Assembly (NCBI GenBank): GCA_029204225.1
Contig: CM055110.1
Span: 32,052,299 to 32,116,298, forward strand
DNA: 64,000 bases
From: Diphasiastrum complanatum
Lineage: Eukaryota; Streptophyta; Lycopodiopsida; Lycopodiales; Lycopodiaceae
Direction of reading: 5' to 3'
The notes under the pieces were generated by a model. It did not search any database and was not told the DNA's origin. It was given only the letters and a program-made list of their open reading frames with translations. Shown piece by piece: positions 11,601 through 22,853 of this stretch. The position numbers and the translations under genes were made by a program. Position 1 is the stretch's first letter. Every line of letters starts with the position of its first letter.

Positions 11601-13695
11601 CGAGTTTTAATTTTTTGAATTTTTTTTTTTGGAGTTCTCATTTTTCGAGTTTTTATTTTTGGAGTTTCATTTTTCAAATTTTATTTTTCGATTCTAATTT
11701 TATTCAATCCCTTATTTTTTGATCTCTTATTTTTTGACACCTTATAATTTTTTGATCCCTTGTAAATTTTTCGATATCTTATACTTTTTTTCATCCACTG
11801 TCTTTTCGATCCAGTCTATTTTTTTTTTCCCGATCCAGTTCCATCCGACGTCCATTGCATCCGCCAACCTCCATCCGACTCTCTCCACCTTCGTTTGCAT
11901 CAGACACCCTTCCTCATCAGTTTCATCCGACGTCCTCCATCTCAGTTCCATCCGATGCCCATTGCATTCGCCAACCATTTGCATCCGCTAGTGCCTTCCA
12001 ACCATTGTATCTAACGCCCTCTACCTTCATTTGCATCTGACACATTTGCATCCGCTACTGCATTTTGCTACATCTGTCCCTGCATTCCCTTTGCATTCCA
12101 CAGTTGGCATCCGACTAGCTTTAGAATACATTCAATGAGTTATCAGAGTTTCTCACCATTGTTCAGATTTTTATGGTTGATTTGACATATCAATCATATC
12201 CTATCAATTCAATCATACTGAAAAACAATCAATATAGAATCCCATATTGCTAATCTGATTCTGGTATACGATTCAGTCAAAGACAAAATAGTCAAAGACA
12301 TGTCCATTCATGGCCAAGTACATCCGAGACTGTAATCAACAGAAGATCTGACAGGCCTCTAAACTGTTATTAAAGTTACATCCGACCAGCCCATCTGAGA
12401 GTTCCCATATTTTATATCTGACTCCTCAATCTCTCATCACATCCGATTTTATGTCCAATGCTTGACTATTTCATATTGACTAAAATACATCCGATGCTAT
12501 ATCTGATGGTTCATATACTTCCAAAATCCACTAAATATTAAAACCGAGGCTCTTTAGCCGAGGCTTCCATCTGAATGTTTTGAACTAACTTTTTTCCACC
12601 GAACTCTTCAACTGAATCTTCACTAAGGAATTGAAACCGAGTCTCCTCGACCGAGGGGTTCAACCAAAGTTTTCCACCATAGGCACTATAGCATCCACTC
12701 TCTGATGCATGAATTTTTTGTTTGACAAGCACTCTGCATTTATCAACTCTCTGTAAATGGGAAGTCATACTTGTAGAATAGCTCAAGAATGAATTTTTTT
12801 ATTTATCTATCCATCTCCAAATCACCTCGTAGAGAGTTTAGGATATTGGTGCATATCCAAGTTTTTGAGAGATCCACGTCACTTCAAAGTTGCTTCTTGC
12901 ATATAATTCAGATATTGGTCTTCGAGTCAACTACAGAAACATTGTGAAAATATGGTCCAACGTGCTTCGACCAATTGTTCCAACCAAGGGCTCCACCAAA
13001 TGTTCTACCTGAGTGCCACGACCAAGTGCTCTTATAGAGCGCTCCAATCACCTCGGCTTCTGCCAAATCTCTTGATCGAACTTCAACAAAAATTTTCAGC
13101 CAAGGTAATCTAGCAGAAGCAATTATCTAAAGGCTCAACTGATGGCATCAACCGACAGATCAATCAAATGAGTCATTCATTCAATGAAAGTCCAACTTGG
13201 ATACTATCAAAGATCCAGAGGTAGCAGCTGCATGTACCTATATCACCAAATGTGTAGTAGTGAGACAATCTTCATGAAGAGAAATGCAGATTGTAGACTA
13301 GCTGAGCAGGACCAGACAAACATCACCTGCCACTTTCTCACCACAGCTACAACTGATGGATACTCAGCAACCAGAATCACCACAAGTGCAATCCCCTACT
13401 GCTACAAGATCCAGGTCCCCATCACCAACCAGGACATTCCAACTACTCACATGATCCCCTCACATTCCAACAACCTCCATAGGCAACAGTTTCAGGGGAG
13501 GGAGAAAGAGAGTTACCTACAACCACAGAAGCAGAAGATACACTCGTAGTTGATCCCACTCAAGAAGACAAAGATTAAGTAGACAGATGGACAATCGAAC
13601 GAGATTCAACTAGGAGAAGCACCACAGTGATAAACCTTAGGTTTCGAACACTAGAGAGATGAAGATCCTTAAGGAGGGGGAAGTACAAGAATTGG
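8678..13695 (-). repeat. Left inverted arm of the foldback
   Basis: Reverse-complement counterpart of the right arm. Outer part 8678-9720 matches 20558-19480; array 9720-12110 matches 19480-16790; body 12110-13695 matches the region inside 16790. It lacks about 180 bp present at 19640-19815 (junction near 9445). It shares short insertions with the right-locus arm (near 9140 and 9275) that the 15457-21028 arm lacks, so these two arms are closer relatives. No convincing gene inside. Confidence 0.8.
9720..12110 (-). repeat. Degenerate motif array in the left arm
   Basis: Two kinds of material alternate. One is rich in CATCCGAC/GCATCCGA words (GTCGGATG on the other strand), spaced about 10-40 bp. 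The other is T-rich with recurrent TTTTTCGAG, one strand of CTCGAAAAA. Neither forms a clean tandem repeat. Long Phe/Ser-rich frames here are by-products of the T tracts. Confidence 0.75.
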
Positions 13696-13701
13696 ATTAT
13701 A

Positions 13702-14992
13702 ATATGAGTGGGATTATAATATAGAAGAAATTTATTTATAATTCAAAATGTATTTAGAAAATAAAATGTTATTAAATTGAAACATATACATTTTGAAACT
13801 AGGAAAATTTCCTAGCTAAAAATGGTACAAATGTACCTAGGAAATTAAGGTTTTTCCAACAAAGTGATGCACATGTATTTTCTAACTAGAAAAAAAGCTT
13901 TCCTAGTTAAAAGAGATCCAAATCCACTTTTTAAGTAGGAAAAATCATATGCAACTAGGAAATCTTGTTTTTACCCTATATAGGATCTGATCAAAAGTTC
14001 TTTGTGTCCGTGAATGTTAACTATTGCAGCAGAATGTTATATAGGAATATTTGCTTACATTAAACTGAAGATATGCATACCTTATTGGTTTCGTGGTATG
14101 TGACCACACACGGTTGTTTGTCCCATGAGCTTAGAACCCATCTCGTGATCCTATCAATTTTTGCAATCTTATTCCGTGGTAGTTTAGAATGCATTGAATC
14201 ACGAGTATTCTTCACCAATTTGGCTTTTATATCTTGTGACATGGCAGGGGGCAAGCTAATTAGACTAGATATAGACGGAGTGTAGAATACCGCAAATGAC
14301 TTGTGCCCTGTAGCCAACACAAATCTGGCAGCTTCTAGAGTGGACGTCACTTTAGTAGGATGGTCCATCAAGTGGGTACGAAAAGTGCCACCATATCTGT
14401 CAAATTACAGAGCTTCATGCTTCAAATATGAGTGGATTCATGCTGCTGAACAAAACATTCGGAATGAGGTAAGCTATAATATTGATCATGTAGTTGAAAA
14501 GGGAGCGAACAATATATACCTGGTGATGTGCTGGGAGTAGAATTGGAATGGACCCTGGCTGTAGAAAGTGAAACTTTCGTCGATCCATGGCAGAGACCAG
14601 TTTCCCTTTGGCAACTGTGCACCATGCAAGTTATTGATCTGCACATTATTACTACTCTTTCTGGAGCGAGCAGCTATAGCTATGGAGGTGATGAATAGCA
14701 GTACAAGAGCAGTGATAAGAGCAATCTGCAACATCTTCAATCTTCTTCTTCTACTACTACTACTCACACACGAAGAGGTCATCGTTTGCGTGAAGACGAG
14801 GTATGATACATATTAAGGCTTTGGAGTGTTGGGGGCTGGCCCATAGAGCCGACCAGGACCCCGTCCTATAAAAGACAATAGTGATTTTTATTTTATTTGG
14901 AACCTTCCTTACACAAAATTTCACATAGGCTTAAGACATGTCTACTTGTCAATAAACTCAATGCTCATTGGAGAGAAAATATAGGAAGTCCG
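13702..14992 (-). other. Foldback loop: captured gene segment and flanks
   Basis: This block is shared with 46949-48235. Read on the minus strand it holds about 210 bp upstream of the P450 start codon, exon 1, intron 1, exon 2, then about 380 bp starting with the donor of intron 2. The last part (13790-13980) has repeated TTTCCTAG/CTAGGAAA words in both orientations. The left junction at 13695-13702 and the right one near 14992 are where arm sequence begins. The capture therefore took genomic DNA with introns, not a processed transcript. Confidence 0.75.
14081..14782 (-). pseudogene. Captured cytochrome P450 fragment, exons 1-2 (CYP85-clan-like)
   Basis: Exon 1 (14782-14520) starts at an ATG and encodes an Arg-rich N-terminus, a hydrophobic membrane anchor (about residues 17-38) and the proline hinge LPKGNWSLPWIDESFTFYSQ, matching the LPPG-x-x-G-x-P-x-IGE-(S/T) hinge of plant P450s. 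Intron 1 is 123 bp (donor GTATAT, acceptor TGACAG). Exon 2 (14396-14081) continues in frame with YGGTFRTHLMDHP and EAARFVLATGHKSF, matching the YG-x-x-F-K-T...P segment of CYP85-clan enzymes such as the CYP707, CYP90 and CYP716 families. It ends in phase 0 at a donor GTATGC. The two exons give 193 open codons. The oxygen-binding helix, EXXR motif and haem-binding cysteine are absent, so no enzyme can result. The subfamily is uncertain. Confidence 0.75.
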
Positions 14993-15456
14993 TTAGATGG
15001 AACTGGAAAGATGGCGGATGCAAAAATTGGGTCAAAAAAATATATTGGATGGAAAAATTACAGAGGATGGAACAATGTACGATTTTGAAAAAACACTGAA
15101 AAAACCTCGAAAAAACTTTGAAAATACTTGAAAAACTCCAAAATATTTTAATATCAAAAAAATCCAAAAAACTTGAAAAACTCAACAAATTCTGAAAAAT
15201 TAAGTATCAAAAAATTGAAAGTATGAAAAAACTACAAGGCATCAAAAAAGAATTTTTTTTTTACAAGGGATTGAAAAATCCAAAATCTGAAAAACTCGAA
15301 AAATTAGAAAAGACGTGGGATAAAATCTGAAGATCAGGACGGTGGATGCAAATGTGACAGATGCAAATGGAAATGGGTGTCAGAAATATTGGAGATGGGC
15401 GTCGGATACAATCTACAGATTAGGACGATGGATGTAAATGCAGATGAAGGGTGTCG
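14993..15456 (+). repeat. Truncated block X, a direct copy of part of the right arm
   Basis: Begins with a GATGGAACTGG motif, then a GGATGCAAAAA and a TATATTGGATGG segment, A-tract repeats and GATGCAAATG-type words. The same order occurs at about 18115-18460 in this arm, and at 48236 and 53220 in the right locus. At 15456 it jumps directly to body sequence (CCCTTTCTCCCTCCCCTG), skipping about 2 kb that the right locus retains between 48690 and 50700. Confidence 0.7.
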
Positions 15457-16789
15457 AAGCTCCCTTTCTCCCTCCCCTGAAACTGTTGTCTATGGCGGTT
15501 GTTGGAATGTCCCAGTTGGTGATGGGGACCTGGATCTTGTAGCAGAAGGGGATTGCACTTGTGGTGATTGTGGTTGCTGAGTATCCATCAATTGCAGTTG
15601 TGGTGAGGAAGTGGCAGGTGATGTTTGTCTGGTCCTGCTCAGCTAGTCTGCAATCTGCGTTCCTCTTCATGAAGATTGTCTCACTACTGCACATTTGGTG
15701 ATATAGGTACATGCAGCTGCTATCTTTGATAGTATCCAAGCTGGACTTCCATTGAATGAAGGACTCATTTGGCTGGTCTGTCGGTTGATGCCATCGGTTG
15801 AGCCTTTAAATAATTGCTTCGGCTATAATGCCTTGGTTGAAAAATTTTGTTGAAGTTCGATCAAGAGATTTGGCAGAAGTTGAGGTGATTGGAGTGCTCT
15901 GTAAGAGCACTTGGTCGTGGCACTCAGGTAGAACATTTGGTGGAGCGCTCAGTTGGAACAGTTGGTCGAAGCACGTTGGACCAAATTTTTACAATGTCTT
16001 TGTAGTTGACTCGAAGACCAATATCTGAATTATGTGGAGGAAGAAACTTTGAAGTGACATGGATCTCTCAAAAACTTGGATATGTACCAATATCCTAAAC
16101 TCTCTACGAGGTGATTTGGAGATGGATAGATAAATAAAAAAATTCATTCTTGAGCTATTCTACAAGTATGACTTGCCATTTACAAACAGTTGATAAATGC
16201 GGAGTGCTTGTCAAACAAAAAATTCATGCATCAGAGAGTGGATGCTATAGTGCCTATGGTGGAAAACTTCGATTGAACCCCTCAGTCGAGGAGACTCGGT
16301 TTGAGTTCCTTAGTGAAGATTCAGTTGAAGAGTTCGGTGGAAGAGAGTTGGTTCAAAACATTCAGATGGAAGCCTCGGCTAAAGAGCCTCGATTTTAACA
16401 TTCAGTGGATGTTGGAAGTATACGAACCATCATATATAACATCAGATGTATTTTAGTCAATATGAAATAGTCAAGCATTGGACATAAAATCGGATGTGAC
16501 GAGAGATTGAGGAGTCAGATATAAAATATGAGAACTCTTAGATGGGCTGGTTGGATGTAACTTTAATAACTGTTTAAAGGCCTGTCGGATCTTCTGTTGA
16601 TTACAGTCTCGTATGTACTTGGTCATGAATGGACATGTCTTCGACTGTTTTATCTTTGACTGAATTGTATACCAGAATCAGATTAGCAATATGGGATTCT
16701 ATATTGATTATTTTTTAGATATGATTGAACTGATAGGATATGATTGATATGTCAAATCAATCATAAAAAACTGAACAATGGTGAAGAAC

Positions 16790-19480
16790 TCTGATAACTC
16801 ATCGGATGTATTCTGAAGCTCGTCGGATGCCAACAGTGGAATGCAAAGGGAATGTAGGGACAGATGTAACAAAATGCAGTAGCGGATGCAAATGTGTCGG
16901 ATGCAGATGAAGGTAGAGGACGTCAGATGCAATGGTTGGAAGACATTGGCGGATGGAATTTCGAAGGCACTAACAGATGCAAATGGTTGGCGAATGTAAT
17001 GGACATCAGATGGAACTGAGATGGAGGACGTTGGATGAAACTAATGAGGAAGGGTGTCAGATGCAAATGAAGGTGGATGGTGTCAGATGGAGGTTGGAGG
17101 ATGCAATGGACGTCAGATGGAACTGGATCGAAAAAAAAAATAGACTAGATCGAAAAGAGAGGGGGTGAAAAAAAATATAAGATATCGAAAAATTTACAGG
17201 GGATCAAAAAATTATAAGGTGTAAAAAAAATAAGAGATCGAAAAATAAAGGATTGAATAAAATTAGGATCGAAAAATAAAATTCGAAAAATGAAATGCGA
17301 AACATGAAACTCGAAAAATAAAACTCAAAAAATAAAAACTCGAAAAATGAGAACTCGAAAAAAGAGAATTCAAAAAAATAAAACTCAAAAACAAAATTTG
17401 AAAAATCAGGTTTCGAAAAATCTATTATCGAAATAATCTATCAAAAAAATCTAGGCTAAAAAAGGTAATAGATCGAAAAATTAATGACTCGAAAATAGAG
17501 GCTCTAAAAAATAAGAGCTCGAAAAAATCTAGGATAAAAAATTTGATAAGTATCGAAAAATGTATAAAGGATAAAAATATCAAGATTCGAAAAAATTTAC
17601 AATGACTCGAAAAAAACTCGAAAAACTCGAGTTGATAAAGTATCGAAAAATTCTGATTGCAGATATCGAAAACATCTCGGATTGTTTGAGTCGATACATT
17701 ATCGAAAAATTCTGGAAAACATTGAGTCTCGTATCGAAAAAATATTAAGTATGGAAAAAATGACAAGGGACTGAAAAATGTCAAGTATCGAAACAATCAT
17801 AAGGTATCGGAAAAATTGAAAAACGTGAAAAAATCGAAAACATCAAAAAAATCGAAAGAACTTTAAAAATCGCAGAAACTTGAAAATCGTGATACAACTC
17901 GAAAAACCTCAAAAAACTTCAAAGGAACTCGAAAAAACTTGAAAAGTTGAAAAAACTCGAGAATTTTATAAAATCCGAAAGAACTCAAAAAATTTAAAAA
18001 CTCGAAAAACTCGGGAATTTTCAAAACTCGAAAAACCCGAAAGAGTTAAATACTTGAAAAAACTCGAAAAAACATCAAAAATCTGAAAAACTCGAAAAAA
18101 ATCAAAATACGGAGGATGGAACTGGAAAGGTGGTGGATGCAAAAACTGGGTTGAAAAAATATATTGGATGGAAAAATTACAGAGGATGGATCAATGTACG
18201 GTTTTGAAAAAAAAATGGAGAAACTTAAAAAAGACTTTGAAAAAACTTGAAAAAAAAAATTACAAGGGATCTAAGGGATTGAAAAATCTAAAATTTGAAA
18301 AACTCGAAAAATTAGAAAAGACGTGGGATACAATGTGAAGATCAAGACGACAGATGCAAATGGAGATGAGTGTCAGAAACATCGGAGATAGGCTCCGGAT
18401 GCAATCTGCAGATGAGGGCGGCGGATGCAAATGCAGATGAAGGGTGTCGGATGCAAATTGAAATGAGAATGCTTTGTCGGATGGAATTTTGGGATGCATT
18501 GAGAGATGGATTCGTCGGTTATAATAGTGAATCTTCCAGTTCGTTCTGTTTTTTATTGTCTGCTCCATGTCTTGCCATGCTCTTTTTTCAAGCACACGCA
18601 TTCAATCGTGTCTTTGGGTTCCGATTTGTATCTAAACACCACCGACAGATGTTCAAGAAAACCACCGACACACTGCTCTCAAATGTTTCTTGAAACCACA
18701 CACGTTCCCATTAAAGTCCATTTTCTGAGAGAGAATCGATGACCTATTCTCTCTTTCGTGGAGCATAAAAGCGAGAAGATGGCCACCAGCAGCAATGCAG
18801 CATCGGATGGAAAAATCTATTTAGAAACTCAAAAAATTAAAAAATCAAGAAAAATTTGGAAGTTGAGAAACTCGAAAAAATTAGAGTCGTCGGATGCAAA
18901 CATCAAAGAAGTTTTTTTTGACAGGTCGTTGGATGCAATCGTCAAAAAAGTCTTTTTGTGCAGTTCGTCAGATGCAATCATCGGACACAAGTTTTTTTTT
19001 TTAAAAATTCGAAAAAATGAATAAGCTCAAAAAATTCAGAAAACTCAAAAAAATTTTGAGAAACTCGAAAAAATAGGAAATACGGATTTGAGAAAAAATG
19101 GCAGATGTAGTTGTCTGAGAGAAAATTTATACTATTTTTTTTGGGTTTTTGTAGTCATCGGATGCAATCTTCAGATGGAATTGTCGGATGGGATCGTCAG
19201 ATTAAATTTTTTTGAATTTTTTTGTTTGAAGTGTTTGGCAGATGCATGGCAGATGGAAACTGAGGCAATTCAAAAAAAATTGAGAAACTCAAAAAATTGA
19301 ATAAATCTAAAATTAAAAAAAAATGGCTGTCAAAAAGTGGCAGTGCGACGGTGGGGTTTTCTGAAATACTGGGGTGAGTTTGCACAGATTTGAAGCAATC
19401 ACGATCTGACAAACAATATAGAATGCGTGCTTGTGGGAAATAGAAATTGAGGAGAGCAAACAACACAAACAAAAATGAGC
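16790..19480 (+). repeat. Degenerate motif array in the right arm
   Basis: Opposite strand of the left-arm array. GTCGGATG-type words dominate at 16800-17150 and 18330-18530. Stretches built on CTCGAAAAA and ATCGAAAAA dominate at 17150-18110. Near 18890-18990 and 19160-19200 the words GTCGGATGCAATCGTC recur at spacing of roughly 38-60 bp. Confidence 0.75.
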
Positions 19481-20043
19481 ACTGAAAGATGGGCTGGTAA
19501 AACGAGTTCTATGGATCGAAATGCAAGAAGACTATCAATGGCATTTGGCGCTAATGTTAGCGCAAGAATCTTCTGTCAATGTTAACAGAAGTAATTATCT
19601 GGATACTGCTTGGCAGTGCTCTAGATGATCGACTCTTTGCTTTACGGCTGTCAATGGGCTTCTAAAATGGATCTTGGCTCTATCTGTAATCTATATACAA
19701 TAAAATGCTTTGCATACAAGCAAAAGACAGTTCTATAGGATGGGAAATAAAGCTTCGCTTCCCAACGATTGTCTGGAGGAAAGTTGACAAGCTCAAACAC
19801 CCGATTAATCCCATTTAAGGTTGCATGACATATGCACATACATCTTGTGGGCTATAAGTACCTTGCAAGAGCTCACCATCCTACACTTCCAAGTTTCAAT
19901 GTTTGGTACCAAAATCCTCTCCTCATTAACATTCATTCACCATGGCTTGGGGGTGAAACTATTGTCACGGGTTGATCTTTCTAGTTGGGTGGTTTGGCCC
20001 CACAATCTATCCTATTGGTGCTTTATTGTCCAATACAACCGCT

Positions 20044-20980
20044 TGGCTGAGACTAGCTGTATTGGCCAAAATTGCCAATTAACTCTAAAAATGATTCTAG
20101 TCAAGCTATCAAATAGTCCAATGAAATAAAATCAATACAATAAGCTTTATCGGAACTATCGGCATTGTCATCACTATCAGTAGTTGACACTATCGACATC
20201 TAGATCCATTACTAAAGTATTCGCATGAGAACTTACCCCTTGTCATAGCACATATTGTAGCAAATCTATGAGACGAGTATAGACATATCGTTACACATTA
20301 TTTTTTGATCAATCTAGGTATTACTAACCAGATCTCATCACTCTAAGGAGGTCAATTAGCATCAGATCGTGGAGACACCCACACCCTCCATGGATGTGAT
20401 CATGTTCATATGATCCTGGTAAAACCATATTGATCAGGGAGCATGGCTTAGATAGATAAAGCACTCCCAAGTGGTCAAGCATTGTGGTGCTTCATATTTC
20501 TTGTATGACTTGACTACCAAAAGAAGGTAATGTCAATTACATGTAGATCTTCTTCCAGTGAGATCAGCCACTCAATGGATAAATATTCTAACATTTTATC
20601 CCTTGCACATGGCATTAAGTGCAAGTTACATCTATAACATATTGGATTCGATTCCCAGATCTTATGTATTGAGGTGAATCAATTATGTAAAAATCAAGTT
20701 GGATGATCTAAATAGTTAGGTATAACTACCAATGCTCCCACTAAGGTTAATCTATATACTATATTAGTAATGGATATGTCTATGTGGAAGAAGCATAAAC
20801 ATTAAATTCTTGGATGGAGTGATATGTGAAAATTGTGAACTAGTACTCGGTTATTTTGCTTATTTGAGGCCAACCTTGTAAGTAAAGTTCACGTGATTTC
20901 TTTAACATGTATGAAATTAGATCACATGACTTAAATCATTTTTAGAGCTATGTATTGGCCAATATAGCTAGTCTCGGCAA
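20044..20980. repeat. 0.94 kb block bounded by a short inverted repeat
   Basis: The block is flanked by TTGGCCAATATAGCTAGTCTC-type sequence in opposite orientations (minus-sense near 20047-20070, plus-sense near 20952-20977), each beside a CTCTAAAAATGATT word. The same pair brackets the corresponding block in the right locus (55200-55262 and about 61530-61590), where Copia B lies between them. It may be a small nested terminal-inverted-repeat element or the tip of the foldback arm. No gene inside. Confidence 0.45.
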
Positions 20981-21028
20981 TGGCTAAGTTAGTAAAAATG
21001 ATTCTAGAGAGATGAGAGAGAGAGAGTG

Positions 21029-21324
21029 ACATGTGAAAATATTTTGGATAGGTTATATCTTATTGATGAGGTTTTCGTGGATTTTACAAGGTATTAGGGT
21101 AGATCCGTGCCATTCTAATAATTTTGTAAGAACCGTTTAGCTTACACAAATCCATGCTGTCCAAGATAATTTGAAGAAAAAACCTTGTTACAGGACGACA
21201 TAGGTGTAATCATTATCAGAGTTGTTACATCGTTTACAAATTGGTAGAATCTAAATAGGTAAGAAAAGACGTATTTCAGCAATTAGAATTATTACTAGTC
21301 AACGAGAATTGAATATATTCGTAA
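21029..21324. other. Short non-coding stretch
   Basis: Unique sequence between the arm edge and a copia relic. I see no gene and no clear repeat. Confidence 0.4.
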
Positions 21325-21483
21325 AGAGACACCTTCCCTTTTGAGCGTAAGTGGTGTATATATAGACTGACTCATTGTTATTCCGATAGAAGTCAAGCCT
21401 TGAAGACCTCTGTTCTTGTCAATAAGGCATTACTTTGGCATTATAGATTAGGACACTTGAATCATACATCTTGTAAGATTTGA
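21325..21483 (+). pseudogene. Copia pre-integrase fragment
   Basis: A short open stretch encodes NKALLWHYRLGHLN followed by CKI and a stop. This is the LWH-x-RLGH-x-(N/S) hallmark of the copia zinc-binding region just before integrase. Roughly 50 codons remain and no neighbouring protease or integrase core could be followed. It is probably an old relic interrupted by the LTR element that starts at 21668. Confidence 0.6.
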
Positions 21484-21667
21484 CAATTTTCACCTTGATT
21501 AAGTTATTTGTTTGATATCTATGTGGATCCACACGTGTGATGACCTATCCACATGTGTGAAAATGGATGTGCAAAGTTCAGATCCATTGTACATAGCTTT
21601 CATATGAGACAAATTCCAAATCTCCTATTTTCTAAGAGGCTAAAGCATGGTTTGGTGGTGGACTTTC

Positions 21668-22226
21668 TGTCATGTGCTGCATGTAATTAGCCCATGAGCT
21701 TACTAATGAATTTCCAAACATAGCCATGGAGCTAAATTAGATTAGAACTAGTCAATAGGATAGTTAATAAAGTGGTTCGAACAACCTCGCTAGAATTGAG
21801 AATAGAGAAATTGTAATAATGGTTGTAAGGCCCAAATTAGCTGAATAAGGCCCAAACTTATAGTAGAGGCACAAATGACCACTATAAATAGCTGATGTCG
21901 TGCTAAATTTGGAGGCTTTTGTTCATTTTGTAATTTTGAGTTTTAACAGATCTTGGAGCTTCTCTTGGAGAGCTTTCTTGATGGAGAAAACGGCTCATGT
22001 GCCTAAAATCACATGAGAGCTATGTTCATGCTCTACAGTCAGGCCCTATTTGTGAATGATCAATAATCATGAATAAAGATACCTTACTTTGCCTATTTTG
22101 GTGAAGTTTTGCTACTTTTAGCTATCTTCTTGATTTTTGACTAGTTTCTTGATTTCTTGCATTTCCATTGTAATTGATGTTTAATGAATGGATTAGATGT
22201 TTGAATGCTAAGGTTAGCACATGAAA
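21668..22226 (+). repeat. 5' LTR of the acidic-frame element
   Basis: Starts TGTCATGTGC and ends GCACATGAAA, where the 3' LTR has GCACATGACA, so one terminal base has changed. Otherwise very similar to 27037-27601, with small indels. Confidence 0.9.
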
Positions 22227-22230
22227 ATTT

Positions 22231-22242
22231 TGGTATCAGAGC
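22231..22242 (+). other. Primer-binding site of the acidic-frame element
   Basis: TGGTATCAGAGC, matching plant initiator Met-tRNA, four bases after the LTR. Confidence 0.9.
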
Positions 22243-22808
22243 ATTAGATCCTTTCTCCATCAGATTTGGTGGATTTTGTTAAATTTGGTTGAGTTTCTTG
22301 TTTAAGCTTTCTTGATTTTTCGATTTCCAACAAGCTTTGATTCAGCTATTGACTATCTAATTCCTTTTTTTTTTTTGTGCAGTTTCTTGTTGTAGATCAA
22401 TAGACCTCTCTTTTAGCTTTCTGGAGGTACTGAGATTGCCTGATTTGGAGCTATAATGACCAAGTTATGGCCATTTTAGTGTTTTCTTTCCAATTTTAGC
22501 TATTTGTAGTTTTTTGCAGTCTATTTTTCCCATTCTTGGCTGAATTTTTGGGCCAAACTTTCTGACTGTAATTTTGTAAGATTGTAAATTTCATCTTAGC
22601 TTGAATCTGAACCACTTTGCAGCCAATATGGTTGAAAATTGAGGGAGATATGACAAATCTTGTGGAAGAGGTCAAATTCTAATTTGAGTAGAGAATTTGG
22701 GAGAGAAGCACTTCAATTCTTCATTCTTGAAGGTTTACTTCCTTGTAAATTTTTTTCCATTTCTTCATTTTGAAATTTTTTCCAACTCATTTAAAAAAAA
22801 ATTATCAG

Positions 22809-22853
22809 CCCTAACCCTGAAGGCCTAACCTAACCTACCCTAACCCTAAAGCC
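22809..22853 (+). repeat. Telomere-like repeat cluster inside the leader
   Basis: A run of CCCTAA, CCTAACC, CTACCC and CCCTAAAG words, close to the plant telomere unit CCCTAAA but irregular. It may be a relic of repair at a break or a promoter-type telo-box cluster; it is followed by CT-rich DNA typical of plant 5' regions. Confidence 0.5.

Larger units (their letters stand above)
8678..21028. mobile_element. Foldback structure with captured P450 exons (left locus)
   Basis: The sequence from 8678 to about 13510 is found again, inverted, at about 15460-20558, leaving a loop of about 1.9 kb. Matching order can be followed along the arms: outer AT-rich part, motif arrays, a non-array body, then the loop. 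The loop carries the first two exons of a cytochrome P450 gene plus flanking intron. Long inverted arms made of short degenerate motifs, with a captured gene piece between them, resemble Foldback-type elements. No transposase is visible, so it would be non-autonomous. The left tip is missing where Copia A is truncated. An alternative is a simple inverted segmental duplication; the second copy at 46949-61638 argues for a mobile or recurrently duplicated unit. Confidence 0.6.
15457..21028 (+). repeat. Right inverted arm of the foldback, with empty copia site
   Basis: Inverted counterpart of 8678-13510. It is the only arm without a copia insertion: positions near 20540-20565 read TACATGTAGATCTTCTTCC, the undisturbed site that holds Copia A and Copia B in the other two arms. 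It continues to 21028, where similarity to 61154-61638 stops just after a short GA run. No gene is supported; small open frames in the body are shared by all three arms but change mostly at amino-acid-altering positions. Confidence 0.8.

Noticed and set aside
12538-12786. An 82-codon open frame occurring in all three arms (also 16150-16398 and 51425-51673)
   Set aside because: Most differences among the copies change the amino acid (including Cys/Ser, Lys/Glu, Trp/Arg/Gln), there is no known motif, and the frame is short. Shared openness follows from recent duplication.
13184-13549. A roughly 121-codon open frame in the arm body (also 15413-15739 and 50662-51027)
   Set aside because: Shared by duplication, shortened in one copy, no domain. 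Another frame gives a Pro/Gln/Ser-rich peptide broken by stops, so the original coding frame, if any, is uncertain.
14081-14782. A functional P450 gene
   Set aside because: Only the first two exons exist; the oxygen-binding helix, EXXR motif and haem-binding loop are missing and the next sequence is intron then arm repeat.
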